Positions 1 through 5,925 of a stretch of 5,925 bases of DNA are shown one piece after another. This DNA comes from Gammaproteobacteria bacterium (GTDB lineage: Bacteria > Pseudomonadota > Gammaproteobacteria > Granulosicoccales > Granulosicoccaceae), in contig JAGRHW010000229.1 of the NCBI GenBank assembly GCA_020444765.1, positions 1 through 5,925 on the forward strand. The letters run 5' to 3'. Under the pieces are notes generated by a model that was not told the origin of the DNA, made no database searches, and saw nothing but the letters and a program-made list of their open reading frames with translations. The translations under genes were made by a program, and so were the position numbers. Numbering within the stretch: the stretch's first letter is position 1; the number at the start of each line of letters is the position of its first letter.

Positions 1-1
1 G

Positions 2-418
2 CTCGACAAGAAAGGTGAACTGATCGAGGCGCATCCCGACTTTCAGCTGGTGATCTCCTACAACCCCGGCTACCAGAGTCTGATGAAGGATCTCAAGCAA
101 TCCACCAAACAGCGTTTCGGCGGACTTGATTTCGACTATCCGGAAGAAAAAATCGAGGTGAAAATCGTTGCCGAAGAGTCCGGCGTCGATGCCGACACAG
201 CCGCCAAGCTCGTACAAATCGCCCATCGCGCGCGTAACCTGAAAGGCCACGGTCTGGACGAAGGCATTTCGACGCGTCTGCTGGTGTATGCCGGTCAGTT
301 GATCAGCAAGGGTGTCGAACCGGCCGCGGCCTGCAGTATGACCATGGTGACGCCGCTGACCGACGATCCCGATATGCGTGATACTCTGAATGCTGCGGTA
401 CAGACGTTCTTTGGCTGA
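2..418 (+). CDS. cbbQ: Rubisco activase AAA+ ATPase CbbQ (C-terminal 138 residues, 5' partial)
   Basis: The frame is open from the left edge to a TGA at 416-418, so the visible GTG at 50 is internal and the true start lies upstream. The family is usually about 260-270 residues, so roughly the C-terminal half is here. Visible elements are the sensor-1-like stretch ISYNPGYQ (53-76, Asn at 62-64), KQSTKQRF with a probable arginine finger (Arg at 113-115), and GISTRLL (263-283) with a probable sensor-2 Arg at 275-277, followed by the helical CbbQ_C-type tail. Walker A and B are off the window. CbbQ forms a ring that hydrolyses ATP and, with CbbO, remodels Rubisco blocked by inhibitory sugar phosphates in the cytosol or carboxysome. 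The complete CbbO-type gene 37 bp downstream supports CbbQ over the related NorQ/NirQ, which pair with shorter NorD proteins. Whether it is the Q1 or Q2 type cannot be decided without the Rubisco gene. Confidence 0.93.
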   Translation, partial: LDKKGELIEAHPDFQLVISYNPGYQSLMKDLKQSTKQRFGGLDFDYPEEKIEVKIVAEESGVDADTAAKLVQIAHRARNLKGHGLDEGISTRLLVYAGQLISKGVEPAAACSMTMVTPLTDDPDMRDTLNAAVQTFFG

Positions 419-455
419 TCCGCAGCGATTCCGTCAACGATCGCGGTAAGCAAGC

Positions 456-2798
456 ATGTCAATCAAACTCGAAGATTATGCGGAATTCCTGGAAAAAGCG
501 GCTCCCGAAGTAAGAGACATACTCGACAGCACCTTCCAGGAAGCAGCGCGCATCATGTCGCCGGCCGGCCTCGAGGAATACATGGATGGCGGCAAGGCGC
601 TTTGCAATCTGGGGCGCGGCAGCGACCTGGTGGTCACCTGGCTGGAAGAAATGCCCCAGGTTGCCAGGGAATGCGGCGAGGACATCATTTCCGACTGCCT
701 GACCGCCGCCATGAAGCTCTCTTCCATGACCTCGGGCGAAGTTATCTCGCTGATGCTGGCCAGCCTGCCGACCGCCGCACGCCGGCTCGGCGATGCCTCG
801 CTGTTGCGCGGCTATCTGACACTGATCCATCAACTGGCCTCAACAGCGGCCCGCGGCCTGCGGCCCATGCTCAGCCATATGGACGAGCTGCTTTCCAAAC
901 TGACGCTGAGCGGCCTGCGCCGTCGGGCCAACTTCGGCGCCCAGGCCTACCGGCGCGATTTCAATAATTTAACCGCTTACTTCAATCTGGAATCGGCCGA
1001 CAGCCGCGCCATGCTGGAAAAAGAACGGCGTGGTGTTCTGTTCGTCAAGGTACAGCGTAAGCTTAATTTCTATCTGCGCGCGCTTTGGGGACGGGATTTC
1101 TTTATCCGCCCGACCGGCGCCGATTTTGCCGATTTTCGTCCCTATGTCGATAACCGCGTGCTGTTCGTGCCGGACGCGGTCGACGACATTGGCGGCATAC
1201 CGGGCCTGGAGTTGTATCGGGCCACCGCCGCTCATATGGCGTCACACTTGTGTTATACGTCCTCATCGATATCGGCCGAACAATTGAGCCCGGCGCAGAT
1301 GTTTTTTATCGCTCTGCTGGAAGACGCACGCATCGAATACAAGGCCATCCGGGCATTTCCCGGCCTGAAAAAGCTCTGGCGTTCCCTGATGGCCGTCGAC
1401 TTCGAAGAAGCCGTCGAACACGAAAGCATTCCACTGCTCGAGCATCTTGCCCTGATGCTGCTGGATGACACCGCAAGCAGCGATGACGAAGAACTCAACA
1501 GTTTCTCCAAACGCTTTCACGAAAGCATCGAGGAACGACAGGACGACAATCAGTTTTCCTGGTTTATGGGCATGGAACTGTTCAATCTGTTCGCGAAACG
1601 CAAGGCCGTACCCAGCCTGAGAATTCTCGAACGCCATCGGATTCCTTACCGGGACGACAACCGGATCGTCTGGCATTTTGAGGAATTCGACTGGAACAGC
1701 GGTTTCGAATACATACCCGCCAGCCAGCGCCAGGTGCGAAAAAACGTCAGCGTGATCGATATGGCGAACGAGGTCGATTGCGAGCTCGCCGGAGACGACG
1801 CACAGGAAATCTGGGTCTGCTCGACCGAGATGCGGCCCTACGAAGACGACCTGACGGACAACACCAAAAGCTTTAACGACATGTGGGGCAAGGAGCCGGT
1901 CTCCGATCCGTTTCACTATCAGGAATGGGACTACCAGATCCAGCTTCATCGCCCGGACTGGGCAACCGTGTACGAAAGACGGCAGGGCATCGGCGATCCG
2001 GAAGATATCGACAACATTCTCACCGAACATAAACCGATCGCCCATCGCATCCGGCAGATTATCGACCTGCTCTCACCCGCCGGCGTGCAGCGCGTGCGTA
2101 ACATGGAAGACGGTGATGAGGTTGATATCAACGCCGCGATCGATGCCATGATCGCCATCCGCATGGGCGAACAACCCAACACCCGCATCACAATGCGTAA
2201 CGTGCTCAACAACCGTGATCTCGCGGTTGTCGTCCTGCTGGACCTGTCCGAATCGACCAACGAAAAGATCGACGGCTCCGACAAGACCGTGCTGCAACTG
2301 ACGCGGGAAGCCGCCACCCTGGTCGCCACCGCAATCAACGGGATCGGCGACCCCTTCGCCCTGCATGGCTTTGCCTCCGATGGCCGTCATGACGTGCAAT
2401 ACTACCGGGTTAAGGATTTTAACCAGCACTTTGACGACAATACCAAGGCCCGGCTGGCCGGAATGAAAGGCGGCCTTTCAACCCGCATGGGAGCGGCGCT
2501 GCGCCACGCGGGTCACCATCTTGCAAAACAGCCGGAACGACGCAAGTTGATTCTGCTGGTAACCGACGGAGAACCCGCGGATATTGATGAACGCGATCCG
2601 CAGCACCTGCGTCACGACACCAAAAAAGCCGTCGAGGAGCTGCACAGCCAAGGTATTCTGAGTTATTGCCTGACCCTGGACGAAAACGCCGACAGCTATG
2701 TCAAACGCATTTTCGGCATGAACAACTACACGATTATCGACAATGTCGAACGCCTGCCCGAACAGTTACCGCAGTTGTTTGCGAGTCTGACACGCTAA
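456..2798 (+). CDS. cbbO: Rubisco activation protein CbbO, VWA domain
   Basis: This is the adaptor partner of CbbQ: in characterised CbbQO activases, CbbO binds the CbbQ hexamer and recruits Rubisco through its VWA domain. The 780-residue length matches CbbO and exceeds NorD (about 600-650). Residues 1 to about 200 are helical, with no signal peptide or membrane segment. The middle region contains H260xxxH264 and EDARIE (289-294), then an acidic patch around 337-345 (DDTASSDDE). The C-terminal VWA domain spans about 585-780 and has a full MIDAS: DLSES (D596, S598, S600), T676 in LSTRMG, and D704 in TDGEP. The ATG at 456 has only a weak purine stretch (GGTAAG, 445-450) in front, which suits a gene co-transcribed with cbbQ 37 bp upstream. 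The frame ends at TAA 2796-2798. A NorD identity is the only serious alternative and is disfavoured by length. Confidence 0.92.
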   Translation: MSIKLEDYAEFLEKAAPEVRDILDSTFQEAARIMSPAGLEEYMDGGKALCNLGRGSDLVVTWLEEMPQVARECGEDIISDCLTAAMKLSSMTSGEVISLMLASLPTAARRLGDASLLRGYLTLIHQLASTAARGLRPMLSHMDELLSKLTLSGLRRRANFGAQAYRRDFNNLTAYFNLESADSRAMLEKERRGVLFVKVQRKLNFYLRALWGRDFFIRPTGADFADFRPYVDNRVLFVPDAVDDIGGIPGLELYRATAAHMASHLCYTSSSISAEQLSPAQMFFIALLEDARIEYKAIRAFPGLKKLWRSLMAVDFEEAVEHESIPLLEHLALMLLDDTASSDDEELNSFSKRFHESIEERQDDNQFSWFMGMELFNLFAKRKAVPSLRILERHRIPYRDDNRIVWHFEEFDWNSGFEYIPASQRQVRKNVSVIDMANEVDCELAGDDAQEIWVCSTEMRPYEDDLTDNTKSFNDMWGKEPVSDPFHYQEWDYQIQLHRPDWATVYERRQGIGDPEDIDNILTEHKPIAHRIRQIIDLLSPAGVQRVRNMEDGDEVDINAAIDAMIAIRMGEQPNTRITMRNVLNNRDLAVVVLLDLSESTNEKIDGSDKTVLQLTREAATLVATAINGIGDPFALHGFASDGRHDVQYYRVKDFNQHFDDNTKARLAGMKGGLSTRMGAALRHAGHHLAKQPERRKLILLVTDGEPADIDERDPQHLRHDTKKAVEELHSQGILSYCLTLDENADSYVKRIFGMNNYTIIDNVERLPEQLPQLFASLTR

Positions 2799-2856
2799 AC
2801 GACGACGACTTCTCATCACGGGTTTTTCCTGTAATATTGCTGCAACGCAAAAGCGA

Positions 2857-2884
2857 TTGACTACACTTTAGTCATCCTTATTTC
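2857..2884 (+). promoter_or_regulatory. candidate sigma-70-type promoter for yidE
   Basis: TTGACT (2857-2862) matches five of six -35 consensus bases. After a 16-bp spacer, TATTTC (2879-2884) is a poor -10 element with three of six matches. It would give a leader of about 20 nt before the yidE ATG at 2911. No clear terminator was found after cbbO, so readthrough from the cbb operon is an alternative source of yidE transcript. Called from pattern only. Confidence 0.28.
2858..2874. repeat. perfect 6-bp inverted repeat upstream of yidE
   Basis: TGACTA (2858-2863) and TAGTCA (2869-2874) are exact reverse complements separated by CACTT. The repeat overlaps the candidate -35 element and its spacer, a position typical of a repressor operator. 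With five bases between the arms it could also form a small RNA hairpin, but no T-run follows, so it is not a terminator. The repeat is seen directly; any operator role is inference. Confidence 0.45.
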
Positions 2885-2910
2885 GCGCTTCATCAATTCG
2901 GGAAAACTCC

Positions 2911-4569
2911 ATGAGCAATGTCGCTCTTTCAATGCTGGCGCTTTCGGCGGTTGCTGTTGTCGGGCTGTGGATCGGAAATCTCAAGATCCGCGGTGTCGGC
3001 CTCGGAATCGGCGGCGTGCTGTTCGGCGGGCTGATCGTCGGGCATATCGTCAACCTCTACGACCTGCAGCTCGATCAGCATGCACTGCACTTTATCAAGG
3101 AATTCGGCCTGATCCTGTTTGTCTACACGATCGGTATCCAGGTCGGACCGGGCTTTTTCTCCTCACTCAAGAACAACGGGCTTACGCTCAACACTCTGGC
3201 TTTGATCATCGTCGTGTCAGGTGGCTTGCTGGCCGTCGCCCTGCATTTTCTTTTCGATCTGCCCTTGAATGTTTTCCTTGGCATTTATTCCGGCGCGGTA
3301 ACCAACACGCCGTCGCTGGCGGCCGGTCAACAGATTCTTCAGGAACTCGGACAGGACAGGACGCAAACCAATATGCTCGGTCTTGGTTACGCGATGGCCT
3401 ACCCCTTCGGTATCCTCGGTATTCTATTGTCGATGTGGTTGATCAGAGTCCTGTTCAACATCAATCCGGACAAAGAGGCCGAGGACCTGGTGAGCGGCTC
3501 GAAGGAAAAGGCCCTGACCGACATCAATGTTGTTGTCGAAAATAAAAATCTCGACGGCCTGAATTTTGCCGAGCTGAGTGACATTCTCGGTGAAGACATT
3601 GTCTGTTCGCGTATCAAATCCGCCGACACCCTGCGCGTTCCCGGCCCTGATACGATCGTGCATCTTGGCGATTACCTGCATCTTGTGGGCGCGTCGAAAT
3701 CCCGTTTGTCGAAGGCGACGCTTATCGTTGGTGAACAGGTCGGGGAGTCGCTGTCAACCAAAGGCACGCATATGAAAAGTGTGCGGATTGTCGTCACCGA
3801 GGAGAATGTGCTCGGCAAAAAACTCAGCAAACTGGATTTTAAACACAAATACCGGGTGGTCGTGTCGCGCCTGAACCGCGCCGGTGTGGAGCTTGTCGCC
3901 AACAAGGATTCGGTGCTGCAATTCGGCGATATTCTGAATATCGTCGGCGATACCGACGATGTCGATAAAGTCAGCAAAATTCTCGGTAATACCAGCAGCA
4001 AGCTGCAGCACGTGCAAATGCTGCCGATCTTTATCGGTATCGGCCTTGGCGTGTTGCTGGGCTCCGTGCCCTTTCATTTACCGCATCTGCCGGCGCCTCT
4101 TAAACTCGGGCTGGCCGGTGGCCCGCTGCTGGTCGCGATAGGGCTTGCACGCATCGGCAGCATCGGACGCCTGTACTGGTTTATGCCACCAACCGCCAAT
4201 CTTGCATTACGGGAAATCGGTATCGTTTTGTTTCTTGCCGTGGTGGGACTGGATTCCGGTGCGCACTTCGTGGAGACGCTGCTCTCGGGTGACGGACCGG
4301 CATGGATGGCCTACGGCGTGGCAATTACCCTGATTCCGTTGCTTGTCGCCGGAGTTATCGGCAGGTTTTTCCTGAAAACCAACTATCTGACGTTATGCGG
4401 ACTGCTGGCAGGCTCCATGACTGACCCGCCGGCACTGGCATTCGCAAACAATATCCGCCCCGGCAACGGTGCCTCGGCACTGGCTTACGCAACGGTTTAC
4501 CCGCTTGTCATGTGCCTCAGAATCCTGTCACCGCAGGTCATCGCGGTTCTTTTGTGGGGAATATCCTGA
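2911..4569 (+). CDS. yidE: YidE, AspT/AAE-family putative transporter with two RCK_C domains
   Basis: The 552-residue product is nearly the length of E. coli YidE (553) and colinear with it. The N-terminal membrane half (about 1-190) opens with [10 protein letters not shown] and carries the conserved stretches [18 protein letters not shown] and [14 protein letters not shown] (from residue 128). Two cytosolic RCK_C (TrkA_C) domains follow, about 205-278 and 291-360, each ending in a hydrophobic LGDYLHLVG or FGDILNIVG strand. The C-terminal membrane half (about 365-552) contains [14 protein letters not shown] and [14 protein letters not shown] (from residue 501). The two TP/DPP motifs mark the inverted-repeat transporter fold of the aspartate:alanine exchanger family. 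It acts in the inner membrane; the substrate of YidE proteins is not established. The ATG at 2911 is preceded by GGGA at 2900-2903, a weak ribosome binding site, and the N-terminus aligns with E. coli. It lies 112 bp after cbbO and converges on cpoB. Confidence 0.95.
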   Translation: MSNVALSMLALSAVAVVGLWIGNLKIRGVGLGIGGVLFGGLIVGHIVNLYDLQLDQHALHFIKEFGLILFVYTIGIQVGPGFFSSLKNNGLTLNTLALIIVVSGGLLAVALHFLFDLPLNVFLGIYSGAVTNTPSLAAGQQILQELGQDRTQTNMLGLGYAMAYPFGILGILLSMWLIRVLFNINPDKEAEDLVSGSKEKALTDINVVVENKNLDGLNFAELSDILGEDIVCSRIKSADTLRVPGPDTIVHLGDYLHLVGASKSRLSKATLIVGEQVGESLSTKGTHMKSVRIVVTEENVLGKKLSKLDFKHKYRVVVSRLNRAGVELVANKDSVLQFGDILNIVGDTDDVDKVSKILGNTSSKLQHVQMLPIFIGIGLGVLLGSVPFHLPHLPAPLKLGLAGGPLLVAIGLARIGSIGRLYWFMPPTANLALREIGIVLFLAVVGLDSGAHFVETLLSGDGPAWMAYGVAITLIPLLVAGVIGRFFLKTNYLTLCGLLAGSMTDPPALAFANNIRPGNGASALAYATVYPLVMCLRILSPQVIAVLLWGIS

Positions 4570-4596
4570 CTGCTTGCCAGAGCCCCGGGTGGCGGC

Positions 4597-5439
4597 CTAC
4601 TGGCCTTGCGCTGACATCGATTCCAGCCGTCTTCCGGCCAGACGCGCTGCCGAACTGCCCGGGTGATCCTGTATCAGGGATTCGAGCAAGGCACGCGACT
4701 CTTCAAATTTGTTCTGCTCATACAAGGCATAGGCAATTTTCAGCTTGGCATCCGGCACCTTGGGACTGTCGGAAAATTCATTGACGACCTTGCCGAAACT
4801 TTTTACCGACTCATCAAATTTTCGCGCGACATAAAGCGCTTCCCCACGCCAATACCAGGCGTTGTCGGAAAACGGGCCGGCCGGATAAGAAGCGAGAAAA
4901 GAGTCGAACAACTCGATAGCGGCCGCGTTGTTGCCGGCCATCAGTACATCATAAGCCTTGGTATAAGCTTCCTTTTCACCGGGCTGCGGCTGCTGACGCA
5001 CCACAGCTGCGACTGTGGATTCGCCCTGTGCTTCTTCCGCCGGAGGCATAACAGCTTCGTTCCCGTCGGGCGCAAGCTCGCCTTCCAGCGGCGGCAGTCC
5101 ATCCATGTCTTCCGGATTGATTCCCTGCCCGCCCATTCTGGCCTCGAGGGCCTGCAGACGCCGGTCCGTATCGAGATACAGATTGCGCTGGCGTTTGCTC
5201 ATGGCCTCCATCTCGTGGTCAAGGCGTTCGATTTCACCACGCAACAGCCGGACCTCCCGTTGTACAGACTCGATACGCTGCAGCATATCCAGCAGGACCT
5301 GATTGTCCAGAATACGCTCGACGCGCTGCAGACGCTGATCGAGAACCTCGGCACTGGGCGCTTTTTTATCCGCAGCCTGACTCAGCGGGACAAAAACCAA
5401 TAATGCAAGTCCAATAACGCTATATGTTGCTGATTTCAT
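4597..5439 (-). CDS. cpoB: Cell division coordinator CpoB (Tol-Pal system protein YbgF)
   Basis: This periplasmic protein of the Tol-Pal complex links PBP1B-dependent peptidoglycan synthesis with outer-membrane constriction and binds TolA. With the ATG at 5437-5439 the product is 280 residues. It has a signal peptide (1-22, cleavage predicted at LSQA|ADKK), a coiled coil of the trimerising YbgF N-terminal type (about 30-103), a Pro/acidic linker (about 104-155), and three TPR-like repeats (about 156-190, 193-227, 230-264, each with a YP/FSDSP/HP-type turn). E. coli CpoB is 263 residues; the excess lies in the linker. A GTG at 5446-5448 is in frame and would add three residues, but it falls inside AGGGTGA, a good Shine-Dalgarno sequence about five bases before the ATG, so the ATG is preferred. 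The gene ends with TAG at 4597-4599. It follows pal by 42 bp on the same strand, the usual Tol-Pal order. Confidence 0.95.
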   Translation of the reverse strand: MKSATYSVIGLALLVFVPLSQAADKKAPSAEVLDQRLQRVERILDNQVLLDMLQRIESVQREVRLLRGEIERLDHEMEAMSKRQRNLYLDTDRRLQALEARMGGQGINPEDMDGLPPLEGELAPDGNEAVMPPAEEAQGESTVAAVVRQQPQPGEKEAYTKAYDVLMAGNNAAAIELFDSFLASYPAGPFSDNAWYWRGEALYVARKFDESVKSFGKVVNEFSDSPKVPDAKLKIAYALYEQNKFEESRALLESLIQDHPGSSAARLAGRRLESMSAQGQ

Positions 5440-5441
5440 CT

Positions 5442-5452
5442 GCTTCACCCTG
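5442..5452 (-). promoter_or_regulatory. ribosome binding site that decides the cpoB start
   Basis: On the minus strand the sequence before the ATG at 5437-5439 reads GCAGGGTGAAGCAG. AGGGTGA matches the anti-Shine-Dalgarno tail well, with five bases to the ATG. The upstream in-frame GTG is part of this motif and so has no comparable site of its own. Confidence 0.7.
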
Positions 5453-5462
5453 CTTTGTACAA

Positions 5463-5489
5463 CCCGGTAATATCCGCTGATTTACCGGG
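5463..5489 (-). other. pal-cpoB stem-loop containing the pal stop codon
   Basis: CCCGGTAA (5463-5470) and TTACCGGG (5482-5489) form a perfect 8-bp inverted repeat with an 11-base loop. In the minus-strand transcript the pal TAA stop lies inside the 5' arm, and the cpoB Shine-Dalgarno site begins about ten bases after the 3' arm. The base after the stem is followed by TTGTACAAAG rather than a T-run, so a strong intrinsic terminator is unlikely. An mRNA-stabilising, processing or partial-attenuation element is the more plausible role; that part is inference. Confidence 0.6.
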
Positions 5490-5925
5490 ACTCGTAGACG
5501 ATTTCCACCCGTCGATTGAGCGACCAGCTTTTTTCGTCGTGCCCGTCTTCGGCCGGCTGCTCTTCACCAAAACTGAGAATGCTGATCTGGTTAGGTCTGA
5601 CGCCCTGTAGTTGCAGTATTCTTTCAACGGCCTTGGCGCGGTTTTCTCCCAGCGCGACGTTGTATTCGCGGGTACCGCGCTCATCGGTGTGGCCTTCCAG
5701 ACGCACGCGGGCATTCGGCGAGCTTGCAATGTACTGCCCGTGGGATGCAAGCGTATCCAGGTCTTCGGGATGAATGCTCGCCTGATCGTATTCAAAATAG
5801 AAAACCATATGCGTCGGTATGCCGAACTCATCAACCACCACGCCCAGCTCGTTTCTGAGCACCTCGGCGGCCTGACTCTCCTCTCCCGAAACACTGCGTC
5901 CGCCGGCCGTTCCCACCTGGGTTTG
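5482..5925 (-). CDS. pal: Peptidoglycan-associated lipoprotein Pal (5' partial, C-terminal 147 residues)
   Basis: Pal is an outer-membrane lipoprotein that binds peptidoglycan through an OmpA-like domain and TolB/TolA during envelope constriction. The frame runs open to the right edge, so the GTG at 5914-5916 is internal. The signal peptide, lipobox Cys and true start are outside; the family is usually about 160-180 residues. Visible are a short polar linker (GTAGGRSVSGEE), the first strand of the OmpA-like domain (HMVFYFEYDQASI), the peptidoglycan-binding core GHTDERGTREYNVALGENRA with the presumed diaminopimelate-contacting Asp (5683-5685) and Arg (5638-5640), and the terminal LNRRVEIVY. 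The Pal-typical DERGT wording and the downstream cpoB distinguish it from other OmpA-like proteins. tolB would be expected just beyond the window. It ends with TAA at 5482-5484, inside a stem-loop. Confidence 0.95.
   Translation of the reverse strand, partial: QTQVGTAGGRSVSGEESQAAEVLRNELGVVVDEFGIPTHMVFYFEYDQASIHPEDLDTLASHGQYIASSPNARVRLEGHTDERGTREYNVALGENRAKAVERILQLQGVRPNQISILSFGEEQPAEDGHDEKSWSLNRRVEIVYESR

Noticed and set aside
1263..2045. 260-codon open frame on the minus strand inside cbbO
   Set aside because: It is fully antisense to a well-supported gene, its product resembles no family I recognise, and long antisense frames are expected from the codon bias of a GC-rich gene.
2..2798. 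NorQ/NorD (nitric oxide reductase activation) instead of CbbQ/CbbO
   Set aside because: The AAA+ and VWA partners are related, but the 780-residue VWA protein fits CbbO rather than the shorter NorD, and the ATPase wording (ISYNPGYQ, STKQRF, GISTRLLVYAGQLI) reads as CbbQ. Rubisco or norCB genes upstream would settle it.
2818..2832. Possible terminator hairpin after cbbO (ACGGG-TTTTT-CCTGT)
   Set aside because: The stem is only five pairs with one G-T wobble, and it is followed by AATATTGC rather than a T-run, so it does not support an intrinsic terminator.
2832..2837. TAATAT as an alternative -10 element for yidE
   Set aside because: No acceptable -35 hexamer lies 15-19 bp upstream.
4663..5403. 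246-codon open frame on the plus strand opposite cpoB
   Set aside because: cpoB is certain on the minus strand from signal peptide, coiled coil and TPRs; this frame has no recognisable domain and no ribosome binding site of note.
5455..5462. TTGTACAA palindrome next to the pal-cpoB stem-loop
   Set aside because: An 8-bp self-complementary word with no loop is common by chance and cannot form a hairpin; it was not called as a site.

Overview
The window reads as a chromosomal segment of a chemolithoautotrophic gammaproteobacterium. Two observations support this. The left part carries CbbQ and CbbO, the Rubisco activase pair typical of autotrophic sulfur-, iron- or ammonia-oxidising proteobacteria. 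The right part carries a YidE transporter and a Pal-CpoB pair whose sequences are close to those of enteric gammaproteobacteria. The genus cannot be fixed from this sequence alone.

Layout, left to right. (1) 2-418, plus strand: the C-terminal half of cbbQ, a MoxR-type AAA+ ATPase whose 5' part lies outside the window. (2) 456-2798, plus strand: complete cbbO, a 780-residue protein with a C-terminal von Willebrand A (VWA) domain and an intact MIDAS metal site. (3) 2799-2910: a 112-bp intergenic gap with a small perfect inverted repeat and a weak candidate promoter. (4) 2911-4569, plus strand: complete yidE, an AspT-family membrane transporter with two cytosolic RCK_C domains. (5) 4570-4596: a 27-bp convergent junction. 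(6) 4597-5439, minus strand: complete cpoB (ybgF), the periplasmic coiled-coil/TPR protein of the Tol-Pal system. (7) 5482-5925, minus strand: pal, cut at its 5' end by the window edge.

How the genes work together. CbbQ and CbbO form an activase that uses ATP hydrolysis to remodel inhibited Rubisco. The cbbLS or cbbM genes expected upstream are not visible. Pal and CpoB belong to the Tol-Pal envelope machine, which couples outer-membrane constriction and peptidoglycan synthesis at division; tolQRAB would be expected beyond the right edge. YidE sits between these modules with no proven link to either.

No mobile element, CRISPR array, tRNA or rRNA was seen, and no gene-free stretch exceeds 112 bp. 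I found no convincing novel system. The best secondary observations are a perfect 8-bp stem-loop that contains the pal stop codon, a better start for cpoB, an HxxxH/ExxxxE motif in the middle of CbbO, and an inverted repeat in front of yidE.
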